A DNA stretch of 64,000 bases from JAJEFO01 sp965208685 (lineage in GTDB: Bacteria; Pseudomonadota; Alphaproteobacteria; Rhodobacterales; Rhodobacteraceae): contig CBDBPL010000007.1 of assembly GCA_965208685.1 (NCBI GenBank), positions 4,774,001-4,838,000 on the forward strand, given 5' to 3'. The position numbers and the translations under genes are program-made. This document shows, in pieces, positions 52,676-61,490 of the stretch (its first letter is position 1; every line of letters begins with the position of its first letter). Under the pieces are notes generated by a model. That model worked only from the letters and a program-made list of their open reading frames with translations. It ran no database searches and was not told the origin of the DNA.

Positions 52676-53779
52676 TTGGGTCCTTTTCCGCATGACGCGC
52701 CGAAGTCCAGGATCACGCCCGAGAACCCGGTCGGAACCGACGGGTTCGAGTTCGTCGAGTTTGCTCACCCGGAGCCGCAGGAACTCCGGAACCTGTTCTC
52801 CAGGATGGGATATGCGCATGTCGCTACGCACAAGACCAAGGCCGTGGAACTTTGGCAGCAGGGCGACATCACCTACGTCATCAATGCCGAGCCATACAGC
52901 CACGCGGACGGATTCGTCGGGCAGCACGGGCCCGGTGCGCCGTCCATGGCCTGGCGCGTCGTGGACGCGAAACAGGCCCTTGCGCGTGCGATTGCTCTTG
53001 GGGCCGAGGCGTATGCAGGACCGGGAAAGACCATGGACGTGCCTGCCATCGTCGGAATCGGCGGCAGCCTCATCTACTTCATCGACCGCTATCACGAGAC
53101 CTCGCCTTATAACGAGGAATTCATCTGGCTCGCGGCCAGCAAGCCGGAAGGCGTGGGGTTCTGGTACATCGATCACCTGACCCACAACGTCTTCAAGGGC
53201 AACATGGACGTCTGGTTCCGGTTCTACGGCGACCTGTTCAACTTCAGGGAAATCCGCTTCTTCGACATCCAGGGCAAGTACACGGGTCTCTACAGCCGCG
53301 CCCTCACGTCGCCATGCGGCAGGATTCGCATTCCGATCAACGAGGATCGCGGCGAGACGGGCCAGATCGTCAACTACCTGAAGAAATACAACGGTGAAGG
53401 CATCCAGCACATCGCCGTCGGGGCTCGCGACATCTATGACGCGACCGATGCAATCCACGAGAACGGCGTTCGTTTCATGCAGCCGCCTCCGGATGCATAT
53501 TACGAACTGTCACGGGAACGTGTCGTCGGTCACGACGAGCCAATCGAGAGGATGAAGAGACACGGCATCCTGATCGATGGGGAAGGGGTCCTGGACGGAG
53601 GCGAGACCAGGATTCTGCTGCAGATATTCTCGAAGACCGTGATCGGGCCGATCTTCTTCGAGTTCATCCAGAGGAAGGGTGACGAGGGATTCGGGGAAGG
53701 CAATTTCAAGGCGCTCTTCGAATCGATCGAGGCCGAGGAACTTGCAAGGGGGGAATACGAGGAAACGGCCGCCGAATAG
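52676..53779 (+). CDS. hppD: 4-Hydroxyphenylpyruvate dioxygenase
   Basis: Converts 4-hydroxyphenylpyruvate to homogentisate in tyrosine degradation; 367 residues, Fe(II)-dependent. The TTG at 52676 is 8 bases after AAGGAG and gives MGPFPHDAPK, the common N-terminus in Rhodobacterales. The VOC-fold metal ligands are visible: His in IDHLTHNV, His in IQHIAVG and Glu in FFEFIQRKG, along with the C-terminal GFGEGNFKALFESIE gate helix. No other tyrosine-pathway gene (hmgA, maiA) is adjacent. Controlled probably by the divergent Lrp-type gene. Confidence 0.96.
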   Translation: MGPFPHDAPKSRITPENPVGTDGFEFVEFAHPEPQELRNLFSRMGYAHVATHKTKAVELWQQGDITYVINAEPYSHADGFVGQHGPGAPSMAWRVVDAKQALARAIALGAEAYAGPGKTMDVPAIVGIGGSLIYFIDRYHETSPYNEEFIWLAASKPEGVGFWYIDHLTHNVFKGNMDVWFRFYGDLFNFREIRFFDIQGKYTGLYSRALTSPCGRIRIPINEDRGETGQIVNYLKKYNGEGIQHIAVGARDIYDATDAIHENGVRFMQPPPDAYYELSRERVVGHDEPIERMKRHGILIDGEGVLDGGETRILLQIFSKTVIGPIFFEFIQRKGDEGFGEGNFKALFESIEAEELARGEYEETAAE

Positions 53780-53814
53780 CGGTTGACCAATCTGTGGCGC
53801 GCTGCTCCTTCCCG

Positions 53815-56649
53815 TCAGCCTCTTGGGACTCTCAGCGAGACCGTCTGTGCTCCCTTCCGGTAGAACAGCTCGCTTTCGGTGATCCGCGCGACCCTGCCGC
53901 CGTCGACGCGGTCTCCGACCCTCACTCGCACATATCGCCCCGACGGCAGACGCACGAGAGCGCGGCGATCGCCGGTGGTGCCGAAGACGCCCACGAGGTT
54001 TACTTCATTGAGCCTGATCGCGTTCGGAATCGTCGCGCGTCGCGCAACGGTCGAGTGCGACGACGTGGCCCGGCTTCTCGGGTCGTTTCGCTGCAATTCA
54101 GGCTCGGCATCTGCAGCAAGAGCGGCTTCCGCCTCCCGCGCGGCATGCAGCGCTCGCAGTGCCCGCGCAGCGGCGGCGGAGCGTCTCTGGGTATCGACCG
54201 CCGCGATGATGGCATCGAAATCGTCAGGCCGCATTCCGGGTGCCGGTGAACTGGAGTCGATCGCCACGGCGGATGGTTCCACGGAACCGGCGGCAAGTTG
54301 CTGGGCCGAAGCCGGACGCAGCCTGGGACGCAGGGTGGCGAGTTCCGCAAGAGTGCGTCCGCCAAATTTCAGGCGCTCGACGTGTTCAGCGAACCCTTCG
54401 GGGCGCATGCGTGGCAGGAATTCCGGTGGAGCGAGCGGGGGAGCGGCGCTCGTTGCCCGGACAGGTCCCGAGTCGACAGGGACTTCCGGGAATTCGCGCA
54501 ATTCAAGCGAGGCGTATGCCGGAAGGTCGATTGCCGATCTCGTGCCCGGTGGCGAACCTTCATGCGGAATTGCGCGGATTGCGGTCACTGGCGCCGACGG
54601 ATCGGGTTCCACAGGTAGCGGAACGTCCAGGACAAGAGGTGTGTCGTGATCGGCTTGCGGATTGGGCGGGACATGCGGCTGGGACAAGGCCAGTGAAGTC
54701 GACAGGGACGCAACAGTGATGCCGACATCGCCCTCGGGTGCCTGAAGTCCGCCCCGGCTCCACAAGTCCGACAGTCGCGGCAATTCGACATGGGCGACCG
54801 GCGGTCGTTGCCGCAGGAGATCGATCGCCGTGTCGAGGCTCTCCGGCGCGTCTTGCCCGGCCTGCGGTCGGGGTGGGGCGTGCGGCTGCACCAAGGCCAG
54901 CGAAGCAGGCAGGGACGCAACGACGATGCCAACGTCGTCGTCGGCGGGTACCTGAAGTCCGGTCCGACGCCACATGCCCGACAGTCGCGGTGCGTCGACT
55001 TGGACGACCGACGGTCGTTGCCGCAGGAGATCGCTTGCCGTGTCCAGGCCCTCGGGTGCGCCGTTCCCGGCTTGCGGTGGAGACGTGACATGCGGTTGCG
55101 CCAAGGCCAATGTCGTCGGCAGTGCCGCGACGGTGGTGCCTGCGTCATCGCCAGGAGCCTGAAGTCCGGTCCGACGCCACATGTCCGACAGTTGCTGCGC
55201 GTCGACTTGGACGACCGGCGGTCGCTGCCGCAGGATATCGCTTGCCATGTCCAGGCCCTCGGGCGCGCCGTTCCCGGCTTGCGGTGGAGGCGGGACATGC
55301 GGTTGCGCCAAGGCCAATGTCGTCGGCAGTGCCGCGACGGTGGTGCCTGCGTCATCGCCAGGAGCCTGAAGTCCGGTCCGACGCCACATGTCCGACAGTT
55401 GCTGCGCATCGACTTGGACGACCGACGGTCGTTGCCGCAGGAGATCGCTTGCCGTGTCCAGGCCCTCGGGCGCGCCGTTCCCGGCTTGCGGCAGAGACGG
55501 GACATGCGGTTGCGCCAAGGCCAATGTCGTCGGCAGTGCCGCGACGGTGGTGCCTGCGTCATCGCCAGGAGCCTGAAGTCCGGTCCGACGCCACACGTCC
55601 GACAGCCGCTGCGCGTCGACTTGGACGACCGACGGTCGTTGCCGCAAGAGATCGTTTGCCGTGCCCAGGCCCTCCGGCGCGTCGTGCCCGGATTGCGGAT
55701 CGGGAGGGACATGCGGCTGGGCAAAGACCAAGGACGGAGACAGGGAAGCGACCGCGATGCCGGCGTCATCTCCGGGCGCCTGATGTCCGCTCCGTCGCCA
55801 CAGGTCCGAGAGATGCCGTGAATCGGCGTGTACAACCGGCGGTTGCAGCCGCAAGAGGTCGTCTGCCGTGCCCATGCTCTCCCGCGCACGCGCGGCGAAC
55901 GCCGGTTCGGCCAGGGACGTGCCCGAGGCCGGCCCCACTTCTGACCATTCTTCCAGTGCCCGTTCGTGCGTCCTGGACTCAGGTGTCAGCACGGTCCACA
56001 ACAATCCCGAGATTCCCAGGACACCGACGAGCGCGACGGCGACCGCTGCGCCGGTTCGCCGAATTCGCGGGATTCGATGGCCGCTCGCACCCAGCAGATT
56101 CATCCACCTGTCGCCCAACCCTGCAAAGGGCATCTTGCGGGCCTTGCCGGGCGAGGCGCTCTCGATCAGGGAAGAAAGCGGGACATTCGCGCCACGTCCG
56201 CAGAAGTTGGGAGAACGCGGAAAGTCGGCCGGATCAGCGAGCGAGGAGAACTTGCCGACTTGGATGCCGCCTGCCGAGGCAAGGTCCAGTGCCTCCTTAA
56301 GGGTCTCCAGCGGGATTGCCGCGATGCGTACGGTGCCTCGTCCCTTCACTTCCCAGTCGAGATCCATTTCGCCGATCTGTTGCGGCACATGTTCGTCCAG
56401 GGCGCGCACGAGCTCCTGCCGCGTGGCACTGTCGGGATCAATCTGGACGTCTGCGTACAGTATCTGGCTGCGAGGAAAAAACAGGTCTGCAGCCGCGTCA
56501 CATCCGATCAGCGCCACCATCGCCTTCAGGCGCCCTTCGAAATCCGCGCCTTCGATCCTTTCCTTGGCGACTTCCGTCCACGCCTGGTCGTCCCGGTACA
56601 TCAACCGGACGACGGACGTGTCGAGTTCGAAAGCCCAGGAATTTCGCAT
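53815..56649 (-). CDS. Large repeat-containing membrane protein with PilM-like N-terminus and GspC-like C-terminus
   Basis: 944-residue protein. Residues 1-150 form a soluble domain (AFELDTSVVRLMYRDDQAW, reminiscent of an actin-like PilM/GspL fold, not certain). One helix spans 200-221. Residues 257-671 are six tandem 69-residue repeats (consensus DLLRQRPSVVQVDAQQLSDM ... QPHVPPPPQAGNGAPEGLD). A Pro/Arg-rich region follows, then a conserved C-terminal domain (about 875-944: NEVNLVGVFGTTGDRRALVR, SGRYVRVRVGDRVDGGRVAR) like the GspC/PilP homology region of secretion and pilus assembly systems. I infer a single-pass inner-membrane protein with a long periplasmic arm. No ribosome-proximal neighbour suggests a partner. 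Confidence 0.85.
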   Translation of the reverse strand: MRNSWAFELDTSVVRLMYRDDQAWTEVAKERIEGADFEGRLKAMVALIGCDAAADLFFPRSQILYADVQIDPDSATRQELVRALDEHVPQQIGEMDLDWEVKGRGTVRIAAIPLETLKEALDLASAGGIQVGKFSSLADPADFPRSPNFCGRGANVPLSSLIESASPGKARKMPFAGLGDRWMNLLGASGHRIPRIRRTGAAVAVALVGVLGISGLLWTVLTPESRTHERALEEWSEVGPASGTSLAEPAFAARARESMGTADDLLRLQPPVVHADSRHLSDLWRRSGHQAPGDDAGIAVASLSPSLVFAQPHVPPDPQSGHDAPEGLGTANDLLRQRPSVVQVDAQRLSDVWRRTGLQAPGDDAGTTVAALPTTLALAQPHVPSLPQAGNGAPEGLDTASDLLRQRPSVVQVDAQQLSDMWRRTGLQAPGDDAGTTVAALPTTLALAQPHVPPPPQAGNGAPEGLDMASDILRQRPPVVQVDAQQLSDMWRRTGLQAPGDDAGTTVAALPTTLALAQPHVTSPPQAGNGAPEGLDTASDLLRQRPSVVQVDAPRLSGMWRRTGLQVPADDDVGIVVASLPASLALVQPHAPPRPQAGQDAPESLDTAIDLLRQRPPVAHVELPRLSDLWSRGGLQAPEGDVGITVASLSTSLALSQPHVPPNPQADHDTPLVLDVPLPVEPDPSAPVTAIRAIPHEGSPPGTRSAIDLPAYASLELREFPEVPVDSGPVRATSAAPPLAPPEFLPRMRPEGFAEHVERLKFGGRTLAELATLRPRLRPASAQQLAAGSVEPSAVAIDSSSPAPGMRPDDFDAIIAAVDTQRRSAAAARALRALHAAREAEAALAADAEPELQRNDPRSRATSSHSTVARRATIPNAIRLNEVNLVGVFGTTGDRRALVRLPSGRYVRVRVGDRVDGGRVARITESELFYRKGAQTVSLRVPRG
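54637..55881. repeat. Six in-frame 207-bp tandem repeats
   Basis: Exactly 1245 bp: five units of 207 bp and one of 210 bp, encoding residues 257-671 of the membrane protein. The three middle units are almost identical at the DNA level, so they expanded recently; the outer units are more diverged. Copy number is likely variable between strains, and the array is prone to mis-assembly. Confidence 0.95.
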
Positions 56650-56951
56650 GGATGCATGATACCACGGCGCGAAATTCGCGTCACCTGCGGAAATGGACGC
56701 TGCGGAATGGGGCGAATTTCGGGAACGAGCAACAAGTCCGCTTCCAAGAAGGGACGTTCCGGCAGCGACGCTTGTCCGGAACCCGTGCTTGCTTCACGAG
56801 CATTCGAGGCTTCAGCGAGCGGCGATGCGGGGACGGTGAATTCGTGGCTTGCCACAGCGCGCGCCTGCCTGGAAGACAGGACGCCTTGCGAGACATCAGC
56901 AACGCGCTGACCGCGACGCCAGGAGCCTTGCCCGCGGAATGCCCGGGCACT
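56650..56951. other. Intergenic region, no gene recognised
   Basis: About 300 bases between the repeat-protein start and the ArsR gene. Frames are open but none has supporting features. It holds the minus-strand promoter of the repeat protein. Confidence 0.4.
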
Positions 56952-57278
56952 TCATCGCTTGTCCAGTTCGCGCTCCAGAAACGCCTCGAATGCATCCAGG
57001 TCAACCGGCTCGAACTGGCCGAAGCCCTGCATCCAGACGCTGGCGTCCTTGAGGGCTTGCGGCTCAAGATGGCACCAGGTGACCCGACCTCGCCTTTCCT
57101 GGCTGACCAGTCCGGCGCGGACCAGCACGCGGAGATGCTTGGAAATCGCGGCCAGCGACATGTCAAAGGGCTCCGCCACGTCCGTGACCGCCATGTCGTC
57201 CTCGAGAAGCATGGCGAGGATTCGCCGGCGCGTCGGGTCCGCAAGCGCGTGAAATATGGCGTCAAGTGCCGGTTTCAT
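56952..57278 (-). CDS. ArsR-family regulator
   Basis: 108-residue winged-helix repressor: IFHALADPTRRRILAMLLED, MSLAAISKHLRVLVRAGLVS as recognition helix, then RRGRVTWCHLEPQALKDASV. No Cys pair for metals is present, so it belongs to the non-metal (SdpR/aromatic-type) branch. The ATG at 57278 is used; longer frames add an unlikely N-terminus. Divergent from atpI. Target unknown. Confidence 0.87.
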   Translation of the reverse strand: MKPALDAIFHALADPTRRRILAMLLEDDMAVTDVAEPFDMSLAAISKHLRVLVRAGLVSQERRGRVTWCHLEPQALKDASVWMQGFGQFEPVDLDAFEAFLERELDKR

Positions 57279-57427
57279 GGCTGCATCTGCCGTGCAATCT
57301 GCCGCACCGTCAACCGGAAGGTTGAATATGCCGGACCTGCCGACGATCCCGGTCGATCTCGTGGTTGCCGACATCAATCGTTTTGAATCAAATGGTTGCC
57401 TCTCCATCGCCTGCGACTCGCGGCCGC

Positions 57428-57456
57428 TTGACTTGCCTTGTTTCCCTACCTAGACA
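57428..57456 (+). promoter_or_regulatory. Candidate promoter of the atpIBEF'F operon
   Basis: TTGACT (57428-57433) and TAGACA (57451-57456) with a 17-bp spacer, a good housekeeping-type promoter, about 30 bp before the atpI ATG. Confidence 0.65.
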
Positions 57457-57486
57457 GCGCGAGAACTCTCACGGGGTGTTTTTGGC

Positions 57487-57816
57487 ATGGCCGCGACCGA
57501 CGAGGATCGGAAGGCCCGGCTTGAGGCGCTGGACGCGAAGCTCGCGGAAAGGCGCGACAAGGTTGCGCCGAAACGCCACCAGGACGAGCATTATTCCCAG
57601 GCGCACGTGGCCTGGCGCATGGTTCTCGAACTGGTCGTGGGGCTGGGGATCGGTTTCGGGATCGGCTTCGGGCTTGACACCCTTTTCGGCACGGCACCGT
57701 GGCTGATGATCGTCTTCACGCTCTTCGGGTTCGCCGCAGGCATCAGGACCATGATGCACACGGCAAAGGAAATTCAGCCGCCGGACGCGTCCGGGGACGA
57801 CAAGCAGAGGGACTGA
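57487..57816 (+). CDS. atpI: ATP synthase protein I (AtpI)
   Basis: 109-residue AtpI-like membrane protein with a charged N-terminus (about 1-35) and two helices (about 45-64 and 70-92, GLGIGFGIGFGLDTLFGTAP). It assists assembly of the c-ring and is usually first in alphaproteobacterial F0 operons. Followed by the atpB GTG 1 base after its stop. Confidence 0.9.
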   Translation: MAATDEDRKARLEALDAKLAERRDKVAPKRHQDEHYSQAHVAWRMVLELVVGLGIGFGIGFGLDTLFGTAPWLMIVFTLFGFAAGIRTMMHTAKEIQPPDASGDDKQRD

Positions 57817-57817
57817 C

Positions 57818-58573
57818 GTGGCGACCGAAACACACGGAGAGGAAGGCGGACTGGCGTTCCATCCAATGGACCAGTTCATCGTCAAGCCGCTCTTTGGCGA
57901 CGGCCCGGTAGGCATCGTCACGATCACCAACGTGACCTTCTGGATGGCGCTCGCCGTCCTCTGCGTCGTGGCGCTTCTTGTTCTGGGCACGCGGGGCAGG
58001 GCGCTGGTGCCAACGCGGACCCAGTCGATTGCGGAACTCGCCTACGGCTTTGTGTACAGGATGGTCGAGGATGTCGTGGGCAAGGACGGGATTCGCTATT
58101 TCCCCTACATAATGACCCTGTTCATGTTCATCGTGTTCTCGAACTTTCTGGGTCTCTTGCCGCTGTCATTCACGACGACCAGCCACATTGCGGTCACGGC
58201 CGTCATGGCAATCGTGGTCTTCCTGACGGTCACCGTCATCGGGTTCGTCAAGAACGGCGCGGGTTTCTTCGGGCTTTTCTGGATCCAGGCGGCCCCGCTT
58301 GCACTGCGCCCGATCCTCGCGATCATCGAAGTCATCAGCTACTTCGTGCGGCCGGTCAGCCACTCGATCCGGCTTGCGGGCAACATGATGGCCGGCCATG
58401 CGGTGATCAAGGTCTTTGCGACCTTTGCGGCCATTGCCGCAATCTCTCCGCTGTCGGTGCTCGCGATCACGGCAATCTACGCGCTCGAGACGCTCGTGTC
58501 ATTCATCCAGGCATACGTGTTCGCCATTCTCACGTGCGTCTACCTGAGGGACGCGCTGCATCCGCATCACTGA
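57818..58573 (+). CDS. atpB: ATP synthase F0 subunit a
   Basis: 251-residue membrane subunit carrying the proton half-channels. GTG start. The essential Arg is in SHSIRLAGNMMAGH and the Gln/His region LVSFIQAYVFAILTCVYL follows, both conserved. Operates with the c-ring; the next gene atpE encodes c. Confidence 0.96.
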   Translation: MATETHGEEGGLAFHPMDQFIVKPLFGDGPVGIVTITNVTFWMALAVLCVVALLVLGTRGRALVPTRTQSIAELAYGFVYRMVEDVVGKDGIRYFPYIMTLFMFIVFSNFLGLLPLSFTTTSHIAVTAVMAIVVFLTVTVIGFVKNGAGFFGLFWIQAAPLALRPILAIIEVISYFVRPVSHSIRLAGNMMAGHAVIKVFATFAAIAAISPLSVLAITAIYALETLVSFIQAYVFAILTCVYLRDALHPHH

Positions 58574-58628
58574 ATCAACGGCGGGGTCGACCGCCACGGG
58601 AAACACTTCCAACGCAAGGAGAGTACAA

Positions 58629-58865
58629 ATGGAAGGTGACGTCGTACAAATGGGAGCCTATATTGGCGCCGGCCTGGCCTGTACGGGCATGGGCGGGGCC
58701 GCAGTCGGTGTGGGCCATGTCGTTGGAAACTTTCTTTCCGGCGCGCTGCGCAACCCGTCGGCGGCTCCCGGGCAGATGGCAACGATGTTCATCGGCATCG
58801 CGTTTTCCGAGGCTCTCGGGATCTTCTCGTTCCTCGTCGCGCTGCTGCTGATGTTCGCTGTCTAG
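58629..58865 (+). CDS. atpE: ATP synthase F0 subunit c
   Basis: 78-residue two-helix hairpin. Helix 1 (YIGAGLACTGMGGAAVGVGH) holds the glycine motif, the polar loop is LRNPSA, and helix 2 carries the proton-binding Glu in GIAFSEALGIF. Preceded by AAGGAG. The size matches proton-type c subunits; no sodium motif is seen. Confidence 0.96.
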   Translation: MEGDVVQMGAYIGAGLACTGMGGAAVGVGHVVGNFLSGALRNPSAAPGQMATMFIGIAFSEALGIFSFLVALLLMFAV

Positions 58866-58943
58866 GACTCCTCGACATCCTTTCGCACCGGATGCTCGCG
58901 AGAGGCGTCCGGGAGATGACAACAAGGCTTGAGGAGGCTGGCC

Positions 58944-59480
58944 ATGGCGACAGAGGCCACAGACGCTGCCAACAGTGCGGCCGAGAGTTCGGCCGGCATG
59001 CCGCAGCTCGACTTCTCCACGTTCCCGAACCAGATCTTCTGGCTCGTGGTCACGCTTGTGGTGATCTATCTCGTCCTGTCCCGGGTGGCGTTGCCCAGGA
59101 TCGCCGAAGTGCTTGCCGCCCGACAGGGTGCGATCACGAGCGACATTGCGGCTGCGGAGGAACTGAAGCAGAAGGCGAACAACGCCGAAGAGGCGTACGA
59201 AAGGGCTCTTGCCGAGGCCCGGGCCGAGGCAGGCCGGATTGCCGCCGAAGCCAAGGCCGAGATGCAGGCTGAGGTTGATGCGGCAATCGAAAGGGCCGAT
59301 GCCGAGATCGCTGCCAAGACCGCCGAGAGCGAAGTTCGCATCGACGAGATTCGCATGAGCGCGGCGGAGGCCGTTCGCGACGTTGCGCGCAGTGCGGCAA
59401 GCGACGTCGTGGCGGCATTGGGCGTCAAGGTCGACGGTGCGGCGGTGGACGCGGCGGTGGCCGCGCAGATGGAGGGATAG
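58944..59480 (+). CDS. ATP synthase F0 subunit b'
   Basis: 178-residue b' (b-type) stator subunit, as found in phototrophic and other alphaproteobacteria. A short N-terminal region, one membrane helix (QIFWLVVTLVVIYLVLSRV) and a long Ala/Glu coiled coil. The ATG at 58944 follows GAGGAGG; the frame five codons longer is not needed. Pairs with b to form the peripheral stalk. Confidence 0.93.
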   Translation: MATEATDAANSAAESSAGMPQLDFSTFPNQIFWLVVTLVVIYLVLSRVALPRIAEVLAARQGAITSDIAAAEELKQKANNAEEAYERALAEARAEAGRIAAEAKAEMQAEVDAAIERADAEIAAKTAESEVRIDEIRMSAAEAVRDVARSAASDVVAALGVKVDGAAVDAAVAAQMEG

Positions 59481-59484
59481 CGCG

Positions 59485-60066
59485 ATGGCGAGAGTGCTTT
59501 CCCTGCTTTCCCTGCTTGCCCTTCTTCCGGCAACGCCGGCGGTTGCCGCTTCGAAGAACCCGTTTTCGCTCGATTTCTACAAGCTGTCGAACACTGACTT
59601 CATCGTCACGCTCGCGTTCCTGCTGTTTGTTGGCGTGCTCGTCTACTACAAGGTGCCGACCTTGGTCGCCGGACTTCTCGACAAGCGGGCGGCCGGCATT
59701 CGTGAGGAACTGGACGAGGCCCGCGCGCTCCGGGAGGAAGCGGAATCGGTCCTTGCGGAATTCGAAAGCAAGCAGCGTGAGGTCGGAGACCACTCCGAGC
59801 GCATCATTGCTGCTGCGAAGGAAAGTGCCGAGGAGGCGGCGGAACAAGCCAGGAGAAACCTTGCCCTCGCGATCGAGCGGCGCATCCAGGCTGCGCAGGA
59901 TCAGATTGCTTCTGCAGAGCAGCGTGCGGTCAAGCAGGTGCGCGAGGAAGCCGTCAGGATTGCGGTTTCTGCGGCCGGCAAGCTCATCGCCGAAGAAATG
60001 AGCGCGGATCGGGCGAGCGAAATGATCGACGAGGCGATCGCGACCGTCGAGGCAAAGCTGCAATAG
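59485..60066 (+). CDS. atpF: ATP synthase F0 subunit b
   Basis: 193-residue b subunit with a cleavable-looking N-terminus (MARVLSLLSLLALLPATPAVA), one membrane helix (TDFIVTLAFLLFVGVLVYY) and a coiled-coil stalk ending VEAKLQ. Begins 4 bp after b'. The F1 genes are not in the window, as usual for this order. Confidence 0.93.
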   Translation: MARVLSLLSLLALLPATPAVAASKNPFSLDFYKLSNTDFIVTLAFLLFVGVLVYYKVPTLVAGLLDKRAAGIREELDEARALREEAESVLAEFESKQREVGDHSERIIAAAKESAEEAAEQARRNLALAIERRIQAAQDQIASAEQRAVKQVREEAVRIAVSAAGKLIAEEMSADRASEMIDEAIATVEAKLQ

Positions 60067-60171
60067 CCGCGCTCGCCGGTCCGCCCCGGCGTGCAGGAAG
60101 AAGCATGGCCAGCAGCGATACGGCCTTTGCGCCAGGATTCCGAACTTGCAGCCGCCGTTTGACCGGACCGG

Positions 60172-60546
60172 TCATTCGGCCGTGGCGTGCTCCGCCAGGA
60201 CTTCCAGCGGCACGATGTCCAACGCCTTGCGGTGCGTGGAAGCAAGCCGTATCCGCGGTCCGGCGCCTTCGTCGGCAGCTTGCAGGAAGCGCCCCGCGCA
60301 GAGACACCACGCATCTCCCGGTTTCAGCCCGGCGAAGTGGAATTCCGGACGCGGCGTCGACAGGTCGTTGCCGACATACTTCGAATAGGCCAGGAATTCT
60401 GCGGTCATGATGGCGCAGACCGTGTGACTTCCCTGATCCTCGCGACAGGTATTGCAGCATCCGTCCCGGAAGAACCCGGTGACGGGATCGGTCGAGCAGG
60501 GTTCCAGCGGATCGCCAAGGACGTTGACGGAGGGATCTTTGTTCAT
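60172..60546 (-). CDS. DUF2237 family protein
   Basis: 124-residue Cys-rich protein of DUF2237, function unknown. Conserved stretches are TGFFRDGCCNTCREDQGSHTV, VCAIMTAEFLAYSKYVGNDL and PGDAWCLCAGRFLQA. Cys in DGCCNTC and WCLC could bind a metal or form disulfides. Stands alone between atpF and pth. Confidence 0.88.
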   Translation of the reverse strand: MNKDPSVNVLGDPLEPCSTDPVTGFFRDGCCNTCREDQGSHTVCAIMTAEFLAYSKYVGNDLSTPRPEFHFAGLKPGDAWCLCAGRFLQAADEGAGPRIRLASTHRKALDIVPLEVLAEHATAE

Positions 60547-60717
60547 GAGTGGCTCCTGGTCCGATGGTGGCCGTACGACCGCAGCTCAAGGATACAGCGT
60601 TGCGGGTCAACTGTGAATGTCTGCATTGTCGCGTCCCGCATCGTTCGAAGCGTGCTTGATGCCGAACAGGTTGCGGATTGCATGCGGCAGGCGGACAAGA
60701 CCTTCGAGAGCGGCAGG

Positions 60718-61398
60718 CTATCGCCGAAACCTGTCGAGAAGCTTCTGCAGCGCTGATCGGTCATCGCCGGCAACCGGAGATGCGGACACCGGCGCTGGTC
60801 GTCGCGGTGCGGTGTCGGGCGTCTCGGCTGCACGTGCCGCATGAACGGCCGCCGAGTTGCGGAACCTGTCGACATCGCCCTTGGCCAGAAAGGCTGCGCC
60901 GTCGGAGATCCCGGTCAGCAATTCTTCCAGCCAAGCCTGATCCGCCTTTGAAAAGTCTTTCAGCACATGGACATGCACGGCATCTCTCCGGCCTGGGTGT
61001 CCGACACCGATCCTGACGCGATGGTAGTCGTTGCCGATATGGGCATCAATCGAGCGCAGACCATTGTGACCTGCGTGGCCGCCGCCACGCTTCAGGCGCA
61101 TCTTTCCCGGCGCCAGGTCGATCTCGTCATGGAACACGACCACGTCTTCTGTCGCCAGCTTGTGAAATCGCTGGGCTTCGCCAACTGCACGGCCGGATTC
61201 GTTCATGAACGTTTCGGGTTTCAGCAGCATGACCTTGTCGGATCCCAGCCGGGCTTCGCTGACCTGTCCCTGGAACTTCGACCTCCACCCGCCAAAGCCG
61301 TGATCGGCGGCAATCCTGTCGACCACCATGTAGCCGACATTGTGCCGATGCCCGGCATACCTGGGTCCGGGATTGCCAAGTCCGACGAAGAGTTTCAT
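60718..61398 (-). CDS. pth: Peptidyl-tRNA hydrolase
   Basis: 226 residues, releases tRNA from stalled peptidyl-tRNA. GLGNPGPRYAGHRHNVGYMV, with the catalytic His in RHNVG, KPETFMNESGRAV, HDEIDLAPGKMRLKRGGGHAGHNGLRSI and the C-terminal region are family hallmarks. About 35 extra Pro/Ala-rich residues at the C-terminus (TAPRRPAPVSASPVAGDD) are not part of the fold. The usual rplY neighbour is absent. Confidence 0.95.
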   Translation of the reverse strand: MKLFVGLGNPGPRYAGHRHNVGYMVVDRIAADHGFGGWRSKFQGQVSEARLGSDKVMLLKPETFMNESGRAVGEAQRFHKLATEDVVVFHDEIDLAPGKMRLKRGGGHAGHNGLRSIDAHIGNDYHRVRIGVGHPGRRDAVHVHVLKDFSKADQAWLEELLTGISDGAAFLAKGDVDRFRNSAAVHAARAAETPDTAPRRPAPVSASPVAGDDRSALQKLLDRFRR

Positions 61399-61490
61399 GC
61401 GCCTATCCTGATCTGCCGACCGATGCCACAAGGGACACGGCTGCCAATGCGCTTCCCGCGCTGGCTGCCACCCGTTAACATGGTCCGGAC

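Noticed and set aside
54637..55881. Possible CRISPR or satellite array
   Set aside because: Units are 207 bp, contiguous without unique spacers, and lie in frame inside one protein.
54790..56300. Long plus- and minus-strand frames through the repeat array
   Set aside because: They are shadows: because the repeat unit is a multiple of three, any frame free of stops in one unit stays open in all.
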